A stretch of DNA of 33,178 bases, from assembly GCA_017615445.1 (NCBI GenBank), contig JAGAAD010000081.1, positions 1 through 33,178 on the forward strand, read 5' to 3'. Position numbers and translations under genes: made by a program. Positions 14,795-23,457 of this stretch are shown here, piece by piece (the stretch's first letter is position 1; each line of letters begins with the position of its first letter). A model generated the notes under the pieces. It did no database searches. It was not told the origin of the DNA and saw only the letters and a program-made list of their open reading frames with translations. This DNA comes from Bacteroidales bacterium. Lineage in GTDB: Bacteria > Bacteroidota > Bacteroidia > Bacteroidales > UBA932.

Positions 14795-16783
14795 ATGAAA
14801 AAATCCTTATATAGCCTGTTGCTGCTTGCGGCGATGTTTGCTGCTGCCTGCAAGCCGGACCCGCAGCCCGTACCGGAACCGGAGCCATATGATTTACCGT
14901 CTTACGCCCAGGGCGAAAAGAAGGGTAATATCACCTATCAGCTCCTGATCTACAGCTTCGCAGACAGCGACGGAGATAAGATAGGCGACTTCAACGGAAT
15001 CCGGCAGCGCCTGGATTATCTGGACGGCCTTGGAGTCTCGGCCATTTGGCTCTCTCCTGCGCATCCTGCCGATTCGTACCACGGCTACGACGTCCAGGAC
15101 TACGCCGCCCTCAACCCTAAGTACGGTACAGAGCAGGATTTCAAGAACCTGATCGACGCCGCGCACGCAAAGGGAATCAAGGTCTATATGGACTATGTCC
15201 TGAACCATTCCGGCAAAGGCCATTCCTGGTTCCTGGACGCCCTGGCAGACGAATCCAGCCCTTACAGGGACTACTATTTCATCTGCTCGAACCCGAGCAC
15301 GGAGTACAAGAACTATCCCATGCTCAGCGGCTACTCCTATAGCGCCGGGGAATGGCACGCGACCGTGTCCGGCTCTCCGAAACTGAAAATCACCAGCACT
15401 ACCGAAGCGCTCACCAACGGCACCAACGACTGGAACCTCTATATGTGGCAGGACGGCAAGGGAGACAAGACGGTGAAATTCGTGGACGACAAAAACGGCA
15501 GTTACCACATCGTGATGGACATAGACGGAAAGTGGGGCCTGCTGGTGCGCAAATTCCCCAACTGGAACGCCGGCTCCAAGTTCGGCGCCCCCGAGCAGGA
15601 CATGACAGTCTCGGACGGAACTTCAGTGAACCTTGTTTCCAACGGCGGAGACATGTTCATCGAAGGAAAGGGCCGCTACCGCATAGACCTCACCAATACC
15701 GAGACCAAGACGGCCTATTTCATGGGCGCGTTCGGAGACTGGATGCCGGACCTGAACTACGGCAACATCTCCACTGCCGAGAACAATCAGTGCTTCAAGG
15801 ACCTGGCGGCCTCCGTGGACAAATGGATCGGCCTCGGAATAGATGGCCTTCGTCTGGATGCCGTAAAGCACATCTGCGGAGGCATGGGCTCGTTCAACAA
15901 CTCAAACAACGTCACCTTCCTGAAGAAGTGGTACGACCGCTGCAACGAGACCTTCCGCAAGACCCACGACACTGACTTCTATATGGTCGGCGAGGTGTGG
16001 ATGGACGCGAACTCCGTGGCACAGTACTACAAAGGCATCCCCGCCTGCTTCGAATTCGATTTCTGGGAGAGGCTGAAGTGGGTGCTTAACGAACGCATTG
16101 GCTGCTATCTCGCAAAGGATCTGATCGGCTACCGCGAGAAATACCGCGCACAAAATCCCAACGCCATAGCAGCCACGATCCTGACCAACCACGACCAAAC
16201 CCGCGCAGCCACCACCCTGAACAAGGATCTCCCCAAACTCAAGCAGGCCGCGGCAATCTTGCTCAGCGCAGAAGGCGAGCCTTATATCTATCAGGGCGAG
16301 GAGCTTGGCTACTGGGGCAAAGACCACGACGACGGCGGAGAAGACGAACTCGTCCGCACACCGATAGTCTGGGAAAAGGCCGCAGACGCCGCGACTGGAG
16401 ACCTTGGAGGCCGCGTGGACTACGACCTGGTGACCGACGCTATCTCGGTGGCCTCTCAAAAAGACGACTCCGAATCTCTCCTTCGCACTTATTTCGAATG
16501 GACGAAGGCCAGAAATACAGTTCCCGCGCTGGCATCCGGAAAGATGTCCAGGCACGGCAAATACAACGACAGCAACACCGAGGACAAGACAGTGGCCGCC
16601 TGGTATATGACCGCATCAGACGGCTCGAAGGCTCTTGTGCTGCACAATGTGGGCTCAAGCGAAAAGACCGTCTCGCTGCCGGACGACAACCTTTCGGACA
16701 AGGCGATCAGCCTCGGAAGCGTCAGCGTCTCAGGAACGAACGTCACCCTCGGAGCCAATTCGTCAGCAGTCTTCCTTCAGTAA
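14795..16783 (+). CDS. susG: SusG-like GH13 alpha-amylase lipoprotein with an inserted binding module
   Basis: The 662-residue surface lipoprotein (lipobox to Cys19, AAAC, then KPDPQ and a Pro/Glu-rich linker) should cut starch at the cell surface. The GH13 barrel starts at about 45 (ITYQLLIYSFADSDGDKIGDF). Catalytic residues are all present: nucleophile Asp355 in DGLRLDAVKH, acid/base Glu400 in MVGEVWMD and Asp467 in LTNHDQT. Between about 190 and 312, before the nucleophile strand, there is an extra aromatic-rich beta module (NLYMWQDG, KWGLLVRKFPNWNAG). It occupies the place of the CBM58 starch-binding module inserted in SusG of B. thetaiotaomicron. The length is close to SusG (692). The gene opens the enzyme unit behind its own promoter; the next gene starts 12 bases downstream. 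Confidence 0.9.
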   Translation: MKKSLYSLLLLAAMFAAACKPDPQPVPEPEPYDLPSYAQGEKKGNITYQLLIYSFADSDGDKIGDFNGIRQRLDYLDGLGVSAIWLSPAHPADSYHGYDVQDYAALNPKYGTEQDFKNLIDAAHAKGIKVYMDYVLNHSGKGHSWFLDALADESSPYRDYYFICSNPSTEYKNYPMLSGYSYSAGEWHATVSGSPKLKITSTTEALTNGTNDWNLYMWQDGKGDKTVKFVDDKNGSYHIVMDIDGKWGLLVRKFPNWNAGSKFGAPEQDMTVSDGTSVNLVSNGGDMFIEGKGRYRIDLTNTETKTAYFMGAFGDWMPDLNYGNISTAENNQCFKDLAASVDKWIGLGIDGLRLDAVKHICGGMGSFNNSNNVTFLKKWYDRCNETFRKTHDTDFYMVGEVWMDANSVAQYYKGIPACFEFDFWERLKWVLNERIGCYLAKDLIGYREKYRAQNPNAIAATILTNHDQTRAATTLNKDLPKLKQAAAILLSAEGEPYIYQGEELGYWGKDHDDGGEDELVRTPIVWEKAADAATGDLGGRVDYDLVTDAISVASQKDDSESLLRTYFEWTKARNTVPALASGKMSRHGKYNDSNTEDKTVAAWYMTASDGSKALVLHNVGSSEKTVSLPDDNLSDKAISLGSVSVSGTNVTLGANSSAVFLQ

Positions 16784-16795
16784 AACCGCAATTCT

Positions 16796-19780
16796 ATGAA
16801 ACGATACCTATTCCTGGTTGCAGCGCTGGCGCTTCTCGCCGGCTGCGCCCGACCTGCGCCTCAGGCAGACGACCATTTCGTCTCGGACGGCGTGATCTAC
16901 GAACTGAACACCCGCCAGTTCACCCCGGAAGGCACCTTCGACGCCGCGAGGGAACAGCTCCCGCGCCTGAAGGAACTCGGAGTGGATGTGGTCTGGCTGA
17001 TGCCGATCTATCCCATCGGCGAGCTCGAAAGAAAGGGCTCCCTCGGCTCATACTACGCAATCAAGGACTACTGCAACACCAATCCGGAATTCGGCTCCCT
17101 CGAGGACTTCGACGAATTCCTTGCCGCGGCCCACGAACTCGGTCTGAAGGTCATCCTGGACTGGGTCGCCAACCACACCTCGCCGGACCACCCGTGGGTC
17201 TCTGAAAAGGATCCGAGCTGGTACTACCGCGACTCTCTGGGCCACACTATCGTGGAGTACGACTGGACTGATATCGCGAAACTCAACTACGGCCAGCCGG
17301 AGGTCCACAAGGCGATGTACAACTCCATGAAATTCTGGGTGGAACGCGGAGTGGACGGTTTCCGCTGCGATGTGGCTTCGCAGGTGCCAGCAGAATTCTG
17401 GAAGCCGAGCATAGACTCCCTGCGAATAATCGCCGGCAAGCCTTTCTACATGCTCGCCGAGGCGGAGGAAGACTGGATGTTCGACGCCGGCTTCAACTCC
17501 ATGTATGCCTGGAGGCTGCACCACATTCTGAACGACATAGCCCAGGGCAAGAAGGGCAAGGCCGAACTGATTGAAGAGATCAACAAATACTACATCTCTT
17601 CGGACGGCAACCGCATGGCCTTCACCTCGAACCACGACGAAAACAGCTGGGCGGGCACGGAGTTCGAGAGAATGGGCGAGGCCGTCAAGGCCATGGGCGT
17701 CCTCTGCTGGACTCTGCCGCATTCCCAGCCGCTGATCTACACCGGCCAGGAAGTGGGCTACAACCGCAGGTTCGCTTTCTTCGAGAAAGACATCGCTCCC
17801 ACCTGGGAGGACAACGAATTCACAGAGTATTATAAATATCTGGCGGAGTTCAAGCACGCGCACCCGGCGCTAGATTCGGACGCCGCGTTCGAAATCGTGC
17901 CCAGCGACAGCACCACCATCGTGTTCAGGCGCTCGAAGGGCGGTGACGCGGTGACCGTGAGCGTGGAACTGCAGGCGCCGTGGAACTGGTCGCTGAAGGC
18001 CGGCGCGGACCGCATCAAGCATGTGGAGCCGCTGTGCTGGTGGACCGGGATGAAAATGCCCCTCCAGCTGATGGTGCAGGGCGACGGAATCCGCGATTTC
18101 GACGTGTGGATCGAGGGCGGCAAGGGAGTCCGCGCCACGGTCGCGCACGAGGTGGAGAGCCCGAACTACCTTTTCATCGACGTGGAGATCGACAAAGCCG
18201 CCCGTCCGGGCACCTACAAGCTCTGCTTTTCGAACGGCCGGGAGGAATTCAGCGTGCCCTACGAGCTGCTGCCCCGCCGCGCGGGTTCGGCAAGCCGCAC
18301 GAGCTTTTCCGCCGCCGACCTTATGTATCTGCTGATGCCGGACCGCTTCGTGAACGGCGACCCGTCCAACGACAGCACGCCGGACACCTTCGAAAAGGCG
18401 GCGCCTGACCAGTTCTACGGCCGCCACGGCGGCGACATAGCCGGCATCCGCAGTCTGCTCGGATACCTGCAGGACCTCGGAGTGACCGCCATTTGGAGCA
18501 CGCCCCTGCTCGAGGACAACGTCCTGCGCGAGAGCTACCACGGCTACGCCTGCACGGACTATTACAAGATCGACAGCCGCTTCGGCTCGAACGAAGACTA
18601 TCGCGCGCTTGTGCAGGACGCGCACGCGCATGGGATAAAGATGATCATGGACATAGTCCCGAACCACTGCGGCGACCAGCACTGGTGGATGAAGGACCTG
18701 CCGTTCCAGGATTGGATCCACCAGTGGCCGGAGTACACTCATTCGAACTGCGCTTTCAGCACCCAGAACGACCCTTATGCCGCGGCGATAGACCGCGAGA
18801 ACTTCGAGGGCGGCTGGTTCGACCGCGCGATGGTGGACATGAACCTGGACAACCCGTTCCTGCTGCGCTACTTCCAGCAGTGGGCGATCTGGTGGGTGGA
18901 ATGGGCGGACCTGGACGGCCTGCGTGTGGACACCTACCCGTATAACGAGAAATACCCGATGAGCGAGTGGTGCGCCGCCGTCCGAAACGAGTACCCGAAC
19001 CTGAACATAGTGGGCGAGGTCTGGACCAACAACGTCCCTCAGCTGGCCTACTGGCAGAGCGGCGCCCTGAACCGCGACGGCTTCGATTCGAACCTGCCGG
19101 CCGTGATGGACTTCCCGCTGCAGACCGCGATGCTTCAGGCGCTGAACCACAACGGCAAAGTTAATTGGGACGAGGGTATGGTCCGCGTCTACGACAGCGT
19201 CTCGAACGACCAGTTCTATGCCGACCCTTCGAACAAACTCATCTTCCCCGGCAACCACGACCAGGAGCGCCTGGCCGACTGCGTGGGCAGGGACGAGTAC
19301 AGGGTGAAGGCGGCGTTCGCGCTCCTGGCCACCCTTCGCGGTATCCCGCAGGTGCTCTATGCCGACGAGCTCGGCGCGGTAAGCAAGGACCTCAGCCAGG
19401 GCCACGGCGGGCTGCGCATCGATTTCCCGCTGGACTGGCAGGCGGATTCCACGATGGCCGGTATGCACGACTACTTCAAGACGCTGTTCAACTGGCGCAA
19501 GGGCTGCAAGGCCGTGACAGAAGGACTGATGACGCATTTCCTCCGCAGGGACAACACCTATGCCTATTTCAGGTATCTGCCGGACTATTCCGATGTGGTG
19601 TTCGTGTACGTCAATAATGGTTCCGAGGGAGTGGAGATTCCCTGGGCCGATTATAAGGAGGTGACGGACGAGCTCGAGCCGGACGGCGTCTGGAAGAACG
19701 TTATCACCGGCGAGATGGTCTATCCGCAGGCGATGAACATGTACGAAAAAGACTTTATGATTCTGCAATATGAAAATTAA
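16796..19780 (+). CDS. Double GH13 lipoprotein: amylase module fused to a SusA-like neopullulanase module
   Basis: The 994-residue exported protein has its lipobox at Cys17 (LLAGC). It carries two complete GH13 catalytic modules in one frame. Module 1 (about 30-350) has Asp192 (DGFRCDVAS), Glu222 (MLAEAEED) and Asp281 (SNHDENS); its domain C is cut short after about 35 residues (355-392). Then comes a cyclomaltodextrinase N-terminal-type beta-sandwich (about 405-492, opening HVEPLCWWTGMKMPLQLMV) and module 2 (about 505-990), like SusA-type neopullulanases, with Asp712 (DGLRVDTYP), Glu741 (IVGEVWTN) and Asp822 (PGNHDQER). SusA alone is about 617 residues, so the first 400 residues are an addition. 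All six catalytic residues are present. It lies 12 bases after the amylase gene and overlaps malQ by 11 bases. Likely role: breakdown of imported malto-oligosaccharides in the periplasm or at the membrane. Confidence 0.9.
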   Translation: MKRYLFLVAALALLAGCARPAPQADDHFVSDGVIYELNTRQFTPEGTFDAAREQLPRLKELGVDVVWLMPIYPIGELERKGSLGSYYAIKDYCNTNPEFGSLEDFDEFLAAAHELGLKVILDWVANHTSPDHPWVSEKDPSWYYRDSLGHTIVEYDWTDIAKLNYGQPEVHKAMYNSMKFWVERGVDGFRCDVASQVPAEFWKPSIDSLRIIAGKPFYMLAEAEEDWMFDAGFNSMYAWRLHHILNDIAQGKKGKAELIEEINKYYISSDGNRMAFTSNHDENSWAGTEFERMGEAVKAMGVLCWTLPHSQPLIYTGQEVGYNRRFAFFEKDIAPTWEDNEFTEYYKYLAEFKHAHPALDSDAAFEIVPSDSTTIVFRRSKGGDAVTVSVELQAPWNWSLKAGADRIKHVEPLCWWTGMKMPLQLMVQGDGIRDFDVWIEGGKGVRATVAHEVESPNYLFIDVEIDKAARPGTYKLCFSNGREEFSVPYELLPRRAGSASRTSFSAADLMYLLMPDRFVNGDPSNDSTPDTFEKAAPDQFYGRHGGDIAGIRSLLGYLQDLGVTAIWSTPLLEDNVLRESYHGYACTDYYKIDSRFGSNEDYRALVQDAHAHGIKMIMDIVPNHCGDQHWWMKDLPFQDWIHQWPEYTHSNCAFSTQNDPYAAAIDRENFEGGWFDRAMVDMNLDNPFLLRYFQQWAIWWVEWADLDGLRVDTYPYNEKYPMSEWCAAVRNEYPNLNIVGEVWTNNVPQLAYWQSGALNRDGFDSNLPAVMDFPLQTAMLQALNHNGKVNWDEGMVRVYDSVSNDQFYADPSNKLIFPGNHDQERLADCVGRDEYRVKAAFALLATLRGIPQVLYADELGAVSKDLSQGHGGLRIDFPLDWQADSTMAGMHDYFKTLFNWRKGCKAVTEGLMTHFLRRDNTYAYFRYLPDYSDVVFVYVNNGSEGVEIPWADYKEVTDELEPDGVWKNVITGEMVYPQAMNMYEKDFMILQYEN

Positions 19781-21665
19781 CTTCTCGATAGAGTATCATA
19801 CCCGCTGGGGCGAGAGCCTGGCGCTGGTTCTGGACGGTGTGAAGCACCCTATGAACTGGGGTGAGGGAGATGTGTGGACGGTGACGGTGGACAAAGTGTC
19901 TGCGGCAGCGCTGGAAGACTATTCCTATGTCCTGATGCAGGACGGGCTGATCACCCGTCTGGAGTGGACCAACCACTCTTTCAAGCCGAAGGCTGGCGCC
20001 AAGACGCTGGACGTCCGCGATTCGTGGATCGACTGCCCGGTGTGGGGCTGCCCGTTCCCGCGCAAGCACATCGCGGAGAAGTTCGACAGGCCTGGCTTCA
20101 GGGGCGCGGGCATTGCCGTGCCGGTGTTCTCGCTCCGCACGGAGCGCGATTTCGGCATAGGCGACTTCCGCGACCTAAGGCCGCTGGTGGACTTCGCAAA
20201 GTCCACAGGCCAGTGTTTGATTCAGTTATTGCCTATCAATGATACCACGCGCAAGGGTGAATGGAAAGACTCCTATCCATATAGCCCCGTGAGCAGCTTC
20301 GGTCTGCATCCTCTGTACATTCATCTGCAGGATCTGGGAATTAAAGAGGACAAGGCTTTTCTAAAGGAGCAGGCTGAGCTGAATGCTCTCCCGGAGATTG
20401 ACTATCCGCGCGTGTTCAAGTCCAAGATGAAGCTTGTGCGCAAGGCATTCGAAGCCAGGGGGGCTAAGGATATGGCTTCAGCAGCCTACAAGAAGTTCTG
20501 CAAGGAGAACGCCTACTGGCTGGACGAATATGTCCAGTTCTGCGCGCATAGGGACAAGAACGAGCCCGACTACCATCGCTGGATTCAGTACCACCTGGAC
20601 AAACAGCTGAGCGAAGAGGTGGCCTACGCCCGCAGCAAGGGAATCTCCTTCAAGGGCGATCTCCCGATAGGCGTGAGCGGCGACAGCGCGGATGCACACT
20701 TCCATCCGGAGCTCTTCAACCTCGATTCCAGCGCGGGCGCTCCGCCGGATTTCTTCAGCACGGACGGCCAGAACTGGGGCTTCCCCACCTACAACTGGGA
20801 GGAGATGGCCAAGGACGACTTCGCGTGGTGGAAGAGCCGCCTCAAGAAGATGAGCCAGTACTTCGACGCTTTCCGCATAGACCACATCCTCGGCTTCTTC
20901 CGCATCTGGGAGATCCCCACGGAATACAAGAGCGGCCTTATGGGCCACTTCAACCCGGCTATGCCCTACAGCGCGGAGGACATCTATTTCATGCGCCTGC
21001 CGCGCGAGGGCCTGTTCCATCCGGATCCGCGCCACCCGGACTGCTACCAGCCGCTTATCAACCCGGACACCAGCAAGCTGTCCGAGGCGGAGAAGGAGCG
21101 TTTCGATAAGCTCTATGTGGACTTCTTCTACCACAGGCACGACGAGTTCTGGCGCCGCAACGCCGAGCGCAAGCTGCCCGAGCTTCTGAGCGCAAGCGGA
21201 ATGCTCGCCTGCGGCGAAGACCTCGGAATGGTGCCGGACTGCGTCCCGGGCGTGATGGACCACTGGAAGATCCTTTCGCTGGAGATGGTGCAGATGGACA
21301 AAGGCCGCGAATGGCCGTACCTCAGCGTCTGCGCAACTTCCAGCCACGACATGGCCACCCTGCGCATGCAGAACGCCGAGGCCGGCAAGGGCGACCTTGC
21401 GCCTTGGGACCTCAGGAAGATCCTCTGGGATCATTTGAATTCCGCCTGCATGCTGGCGATCTTCCCGCTTCAGGACTGGGTCGGCCTGGACGAGAACCTG
21501 CGCCGCAAGGACTTCGAGAACGAGCGCGTGAACCAGCCGGCGGACCCGAACCACCATTGGCGCTTCCGCTTCCACCTCCCCATCGACGAGCTGAATTCTG
21601 AAAAAGCCTCCGAACTGCGCGTGCAGATCGAAGGCCTGATAAAAGATTCGAATAGGTACAATTAG
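19770..21665 (+). CDS. malQ: 4-alpha-glucanotransferase (GH77), short form
   Basis: Cytoplasmic amylomaltase that transfers glucan chains between malto-oligosaccharides; the 631-residue product lacks a signal peptide. An N-terminal CBM20-like module (about 1-90, MKINFSIEYHTRWGESL to RDSWIDC) precedes the GH77 barrel, which starts at FRGAGIAVPVFSLRTERDFGIGD. Catalytic residues are Asp371 (FDAFRIDHILG), Glu483 (CGEDLGMVP) and Asp527 (SSHDMAT). The GDLPIGVSGDSAD and GAPPDFFSTDGQNWG blocks are intact. Bacteroidota DPE2-like MalQ proteins are usually near 890 residues with two CBM20 modules, so one module appears to be missing here. The ATG lies inside the end of the preceding gene (ATGAAAATTAA), indicating translational coupling. 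Base composition drops sharply just after its stop. Confidence 0.93.
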   Translation: MKINFSIEYHTRWGESLALVLDGVKHPMNWGEGDVWTVTVDKVSAAALEDYSYVLMQDGLITRLEWTNHSFKPKAGAKTLDVRDSWIDCPVWGCPFPRKHIAEKFDRPGFRGAGIAVPVFSLRTERDFGIGDFRDLRPLVDFAKSTGQCLIQLLPINDTTRKGEWKDSYPYSPVSSFGLHPLYIHLQDLGIKEDKAFLKEQAELNALPEIDYPRVFKSKMKLVRKAFEARGAKDMASAAYKKFCKENAYWLDEYVQFCAHRDKNEPDYHRWIQYHLDKQLSEEVAYARSKGISFKGDLPIGVSGDSADAHFHPELFNLDSSAGAPPDFFSTDGQNWGFPTYNWEEMAKDDFAWWKSRLKKMSQYFDAFRIDHILGFFRIWEIPTEYKSGLMGHFNPAMPYSAEDIYFMRLPREGLFHPDPRHPDCYQPLINPDTSKLSEAEKERFDKLYVDFFYHRHDEFWRRNAERKLPELLSASGMLACGEDLGMVPDCVPGVMDHWKILSLEMVQMDKGREWPYLSVCATSSHDMATLRMQNAEAGKGDLAPWDLRKILWDHLNSACMLAIFPLQDWVGLDENLRRKDFENERVNQPADPNHHWRFRFHLPIDELNSEKASELRVQIEGLIKDSNRYN

Positions 21666-21674
21666 CTCGATTTG

Positions 21675-22080
21675 ATGAGAATAGGCAATCATATCTGCGT
21701 TATTATTGGTGTCACTCTTATTTTTATCTCGCTCCTGTCTTGGGGCCAAGAAGTCAAGAGCGACCCCCACCCCTCAAGCGCAGTAATCTTCGAGCCGACA
21801 AGAAGCTGTTTATCAAGCAAATAGATATTATGGCCATACCAATCTAGCAAATAGCGATGTGGCAGATGCTATTGGTATAGGGAGTGAAGATATTCTCTCA
21901 AATCTGGAATCAAGCGAATTGAGTGGGATATGGCCGCTCGGGCACAATTATGCCAACGATGTCTACGAATTAGCCGGCTCAATAACTATAGGTATTACCA
22001 CAGGTAGATGTACTATAACCATTGATCCCTCTGCCCCAATGGTCCCTACTTATCCAACTTATTATGCTCCAAAACCATGA
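21675..22080 (+). pseudogene. Frameshifted small exported protein
   Basis: Reading from ATG 21675 gives MRIGNHICVIIGVTLIFISL, a good signal/anchor segment, then SWGQEVKSDPHPSSAVIFEP, and stops at 21822-21824. The +1 frame is open from about 21789 to a TGA at 22078-22080 (RQEAVYQANRYYGHTNLANSDVADAIG and on to YAPKP). A single one-base indel between about 21789 and 21821 would join them into one exported protein of about 130 residues. The TGA overlaps the next ATG (ATGA at 22077-22080), as in a translated operon, which supports the second part being coding. No family is recognised. It may be a true pseudogene, a sequencing error or a programmed shift. Starting at GTG 21859 alone would give a 73-residue frame without a signal peptide. 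Confidence 0.55.
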
Positions 22081-22508
22081 CACAGAAGACAAAATACCTG
22101 TTGTCGAAACTATTATTCTGTTTCGCGCTTATACTATTTATTCCAACTCTTGTTGTATTTATTTGGCAACAATGCATTAACATACATTTATTGAAAGATG
22201 GGACTGCTGTGGTAGCAACAATGATAAGAAGGGATGGTCAAGTTGCTTATTATGACATTGAGTACGGAGGGGACTACTATGTAGGTACTGTAACGCTATC
22301 TAAATCTGCAATGAGAAGATTTCGAGTTGGAGAACGAGTAGAGGCCTTGGTATTACCAGGAAGAATAAAAAGCGACAAAAAACAGACTATCCTTTCACAT
22401 CATAAAGCTTTTCTTCGGCCGCTACCTCCCTCTCAACAGGATATTTGCTTTGAGAAGGAAAGAATAGATTCCATGTACAACTATTCCTCGTCAATCGGCT
22501 CGAAATAA
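22077..22508 (+). CDS. Small membrane protein, DUF3592-like
   Basis: The 143-residue product has one N-terminal membrane helix (about 10-30, LLFCFALILFIPTLVVFIW) and a soluble part. That part reads DGTAVVATMIRRDGQVAYYDIEYGGDYYVGTV and then RFRVGERVEALVLPGR. This layout (a strand with V-A-T/V, a strand crossing Y-x-V/I-x-Y, then F-x-V-G-E-x-V) is like DUF3592 proteins, whose function is unknown. It overlaps the preceding frame by 4 bases (ATGA). The region is AT-rich compared with malQ: the row beginning at 22081 has 20 G/C in 60, against 34 in 60 at 20881. This suggests recent acquisition. Confidence 0.7.
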   Translation: MTQKTKYLLSKLLFCFALILFIPTLVVFIWQQCINIHLLKDGTAVVATMIRRDGQVAYYDIEYGGDYYVGTVTLSKSAMRRFRVGERVEALVLPGRIKSDKKQTILSHHKAFLRPLPPSQQDICFEKERIDSMYNYSSSIGSK

Positions 22509-22563
22509 TGGTAATTGTAGCCATCCCTGTTCTTCGTGCAGTTTATAATGCTCTCATATTTTA

Positions 22564-22896
22564 AGACAGGTGCCCAAGTTAAAAAGTAATAACTTAGGAC
22601 CATGAAAGGAACACGGAAAAAGTACGACTCATAGTTTAAGGCGAAAGTGGCCCTGGGGGCCATAAGGGAAAGCGAGACATTGAAGATTGATGACGAGGCG
22701 ATCCAGAAGCAGAAGGATCGGTATCTGCGGAAGATTGGAGATTTGGAGATGCAGCTGGATTTTGCAATGCGGGTATCCAGAAAATTGGGGATAGAGATAC
22801 CCGTAGAAGACTGATTTCCCCGACCGACAAATACCAAGCAAGCTCTACCTCCGGTTGGCTGCTTAATATCAACTAACAACAAGATGGCACCTGTCT
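22564..22896. mobile_element. MITE-like remnant of an IS3-family element
   Basis: The inverted ends AGACAGGTGCC (22564-22574) and GGCACCTGTCT (22886-22896) match perfectly over 11 bases, with further partial matches outward. They enclose a decayed IS3-type orfA starting 38 bases inside the left end. orfB is absent. The total of about 333 bases indicates an internally deleted, non-autonomous derivative. I see no convincing target-site duplication. Confidence 0.75.
22602..22814 (+). pseudogene. IS3-family OrfA remnant
   Basis: In one frame this reads MKGTRKKYDS, a TAG stop (codon 11), then FKAKVALGAIRESETLK, then IQKQKDRYLRKIGDLEMQLDFAMR, then VSRKLGIEI. The start matches IS3-group OrfA N-termini (KAKVALEAI...), and the tail matches the OrfA leucine-zipper end (IGxLxxEnxFLxK). 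The helix-turn-helix middle is missing through an internal deletion after about residue 28. It therefore has both a nonsense codon and a deletion and cannot be functional. It lies inside inverted ends, which supports the call. Confidence 0.75.
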
Positions 22897-22974
22897 AATA
22901 AAAACGGAAGTACTATACTGGTATTTTAGTTGGTGTTATTCATTCTGCCATAGATAGAAATACGTATTAATGAT

Positions 22975-23457
22975 ATGAAGAACATTGTGATAACCTTTTT
23001 TGTACTGATGACAATATCATTAGTTCCATCTTGTCATCCAGAAATACGAGGGCAACATCAAGCAATTTCTGTTACCAATAATAGCAGAGACACAATAGTG
23101 ACAGACTGGGGGGATGATACAATCTCAGATTATTATTCGATCAATTGGTTGCTTAAATGTTGGGACCATAATCCAAACCTTATCACGCCTCCACAGCAAA
23201 CCAATGATTGGGCAATCAGCGAGAGATATCCCTCAACTTTCGAGCAGTTTTTTAAATACGAGCGTGACACATTGTTTGTTTATATTGTCAAACAACAAGA
23301 TCTTGAGTTAGCCAACAAGGATCTAATCCTGAGTTTTAACTATATAATTTACAAGTGCACGTTAGATAATCTTGCAAACAATGATTGGAAGATAATATAC
23401 CCAGATATGTCGGAAGACTATTATTATGTGGAAAAAACATATAATGGTCCGATATAG
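22975..23457 (+). CDS. Small lipoprotein of unknown function
   Basis: The 160-residue product has a lipobox at Cys20 (SLVPSC, then HPEIRG). The mature part is polar and aromatic, with DTLFVYIVKQQDLELANKDLIL and a C-terminal NDWKIIYPDMSEDYYYV. Similar small lipoproteins with an F-V-Y/F-I-x-D/K pattern and a final W-x-I-x-Y-P motif are common as unassigned genes in Bacteroidales accessory regions. It follows the IS3 remnant directly and shares the AT-rich composition of this island. No TAnnTTTG box is clear upstream. No function can be given. Confidence 0.7.
   Translation: MKNIVITFFVLMTISLVPSCHPEIRGQHQAISVTNNSRDTIVTDWGDDTISDYYSINWLLKCWDHNPNLITPPQQTNDWAISERYPSTFEQFFKYERDTLFVYIVKQQDLELANKDLILSFNYIIYKCTLDNLANNDWKIIYPDMSEDYYYVEKTYNGPI

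Noticed and set aside
17870..19768. 632-codon minus-strand frame opposite the second GH13 module
   Set aside because: It is long only because the GC-rich plus strand rarely gives stops in the reverse frame. The plus strand carries all catalytic residues.
22481..22882. Minus-strand frame of 133 codons across the IS3 remnant
   Set aside because: It runs antisense through the OrfA remnant and past one inverted end, with no start context or family match.
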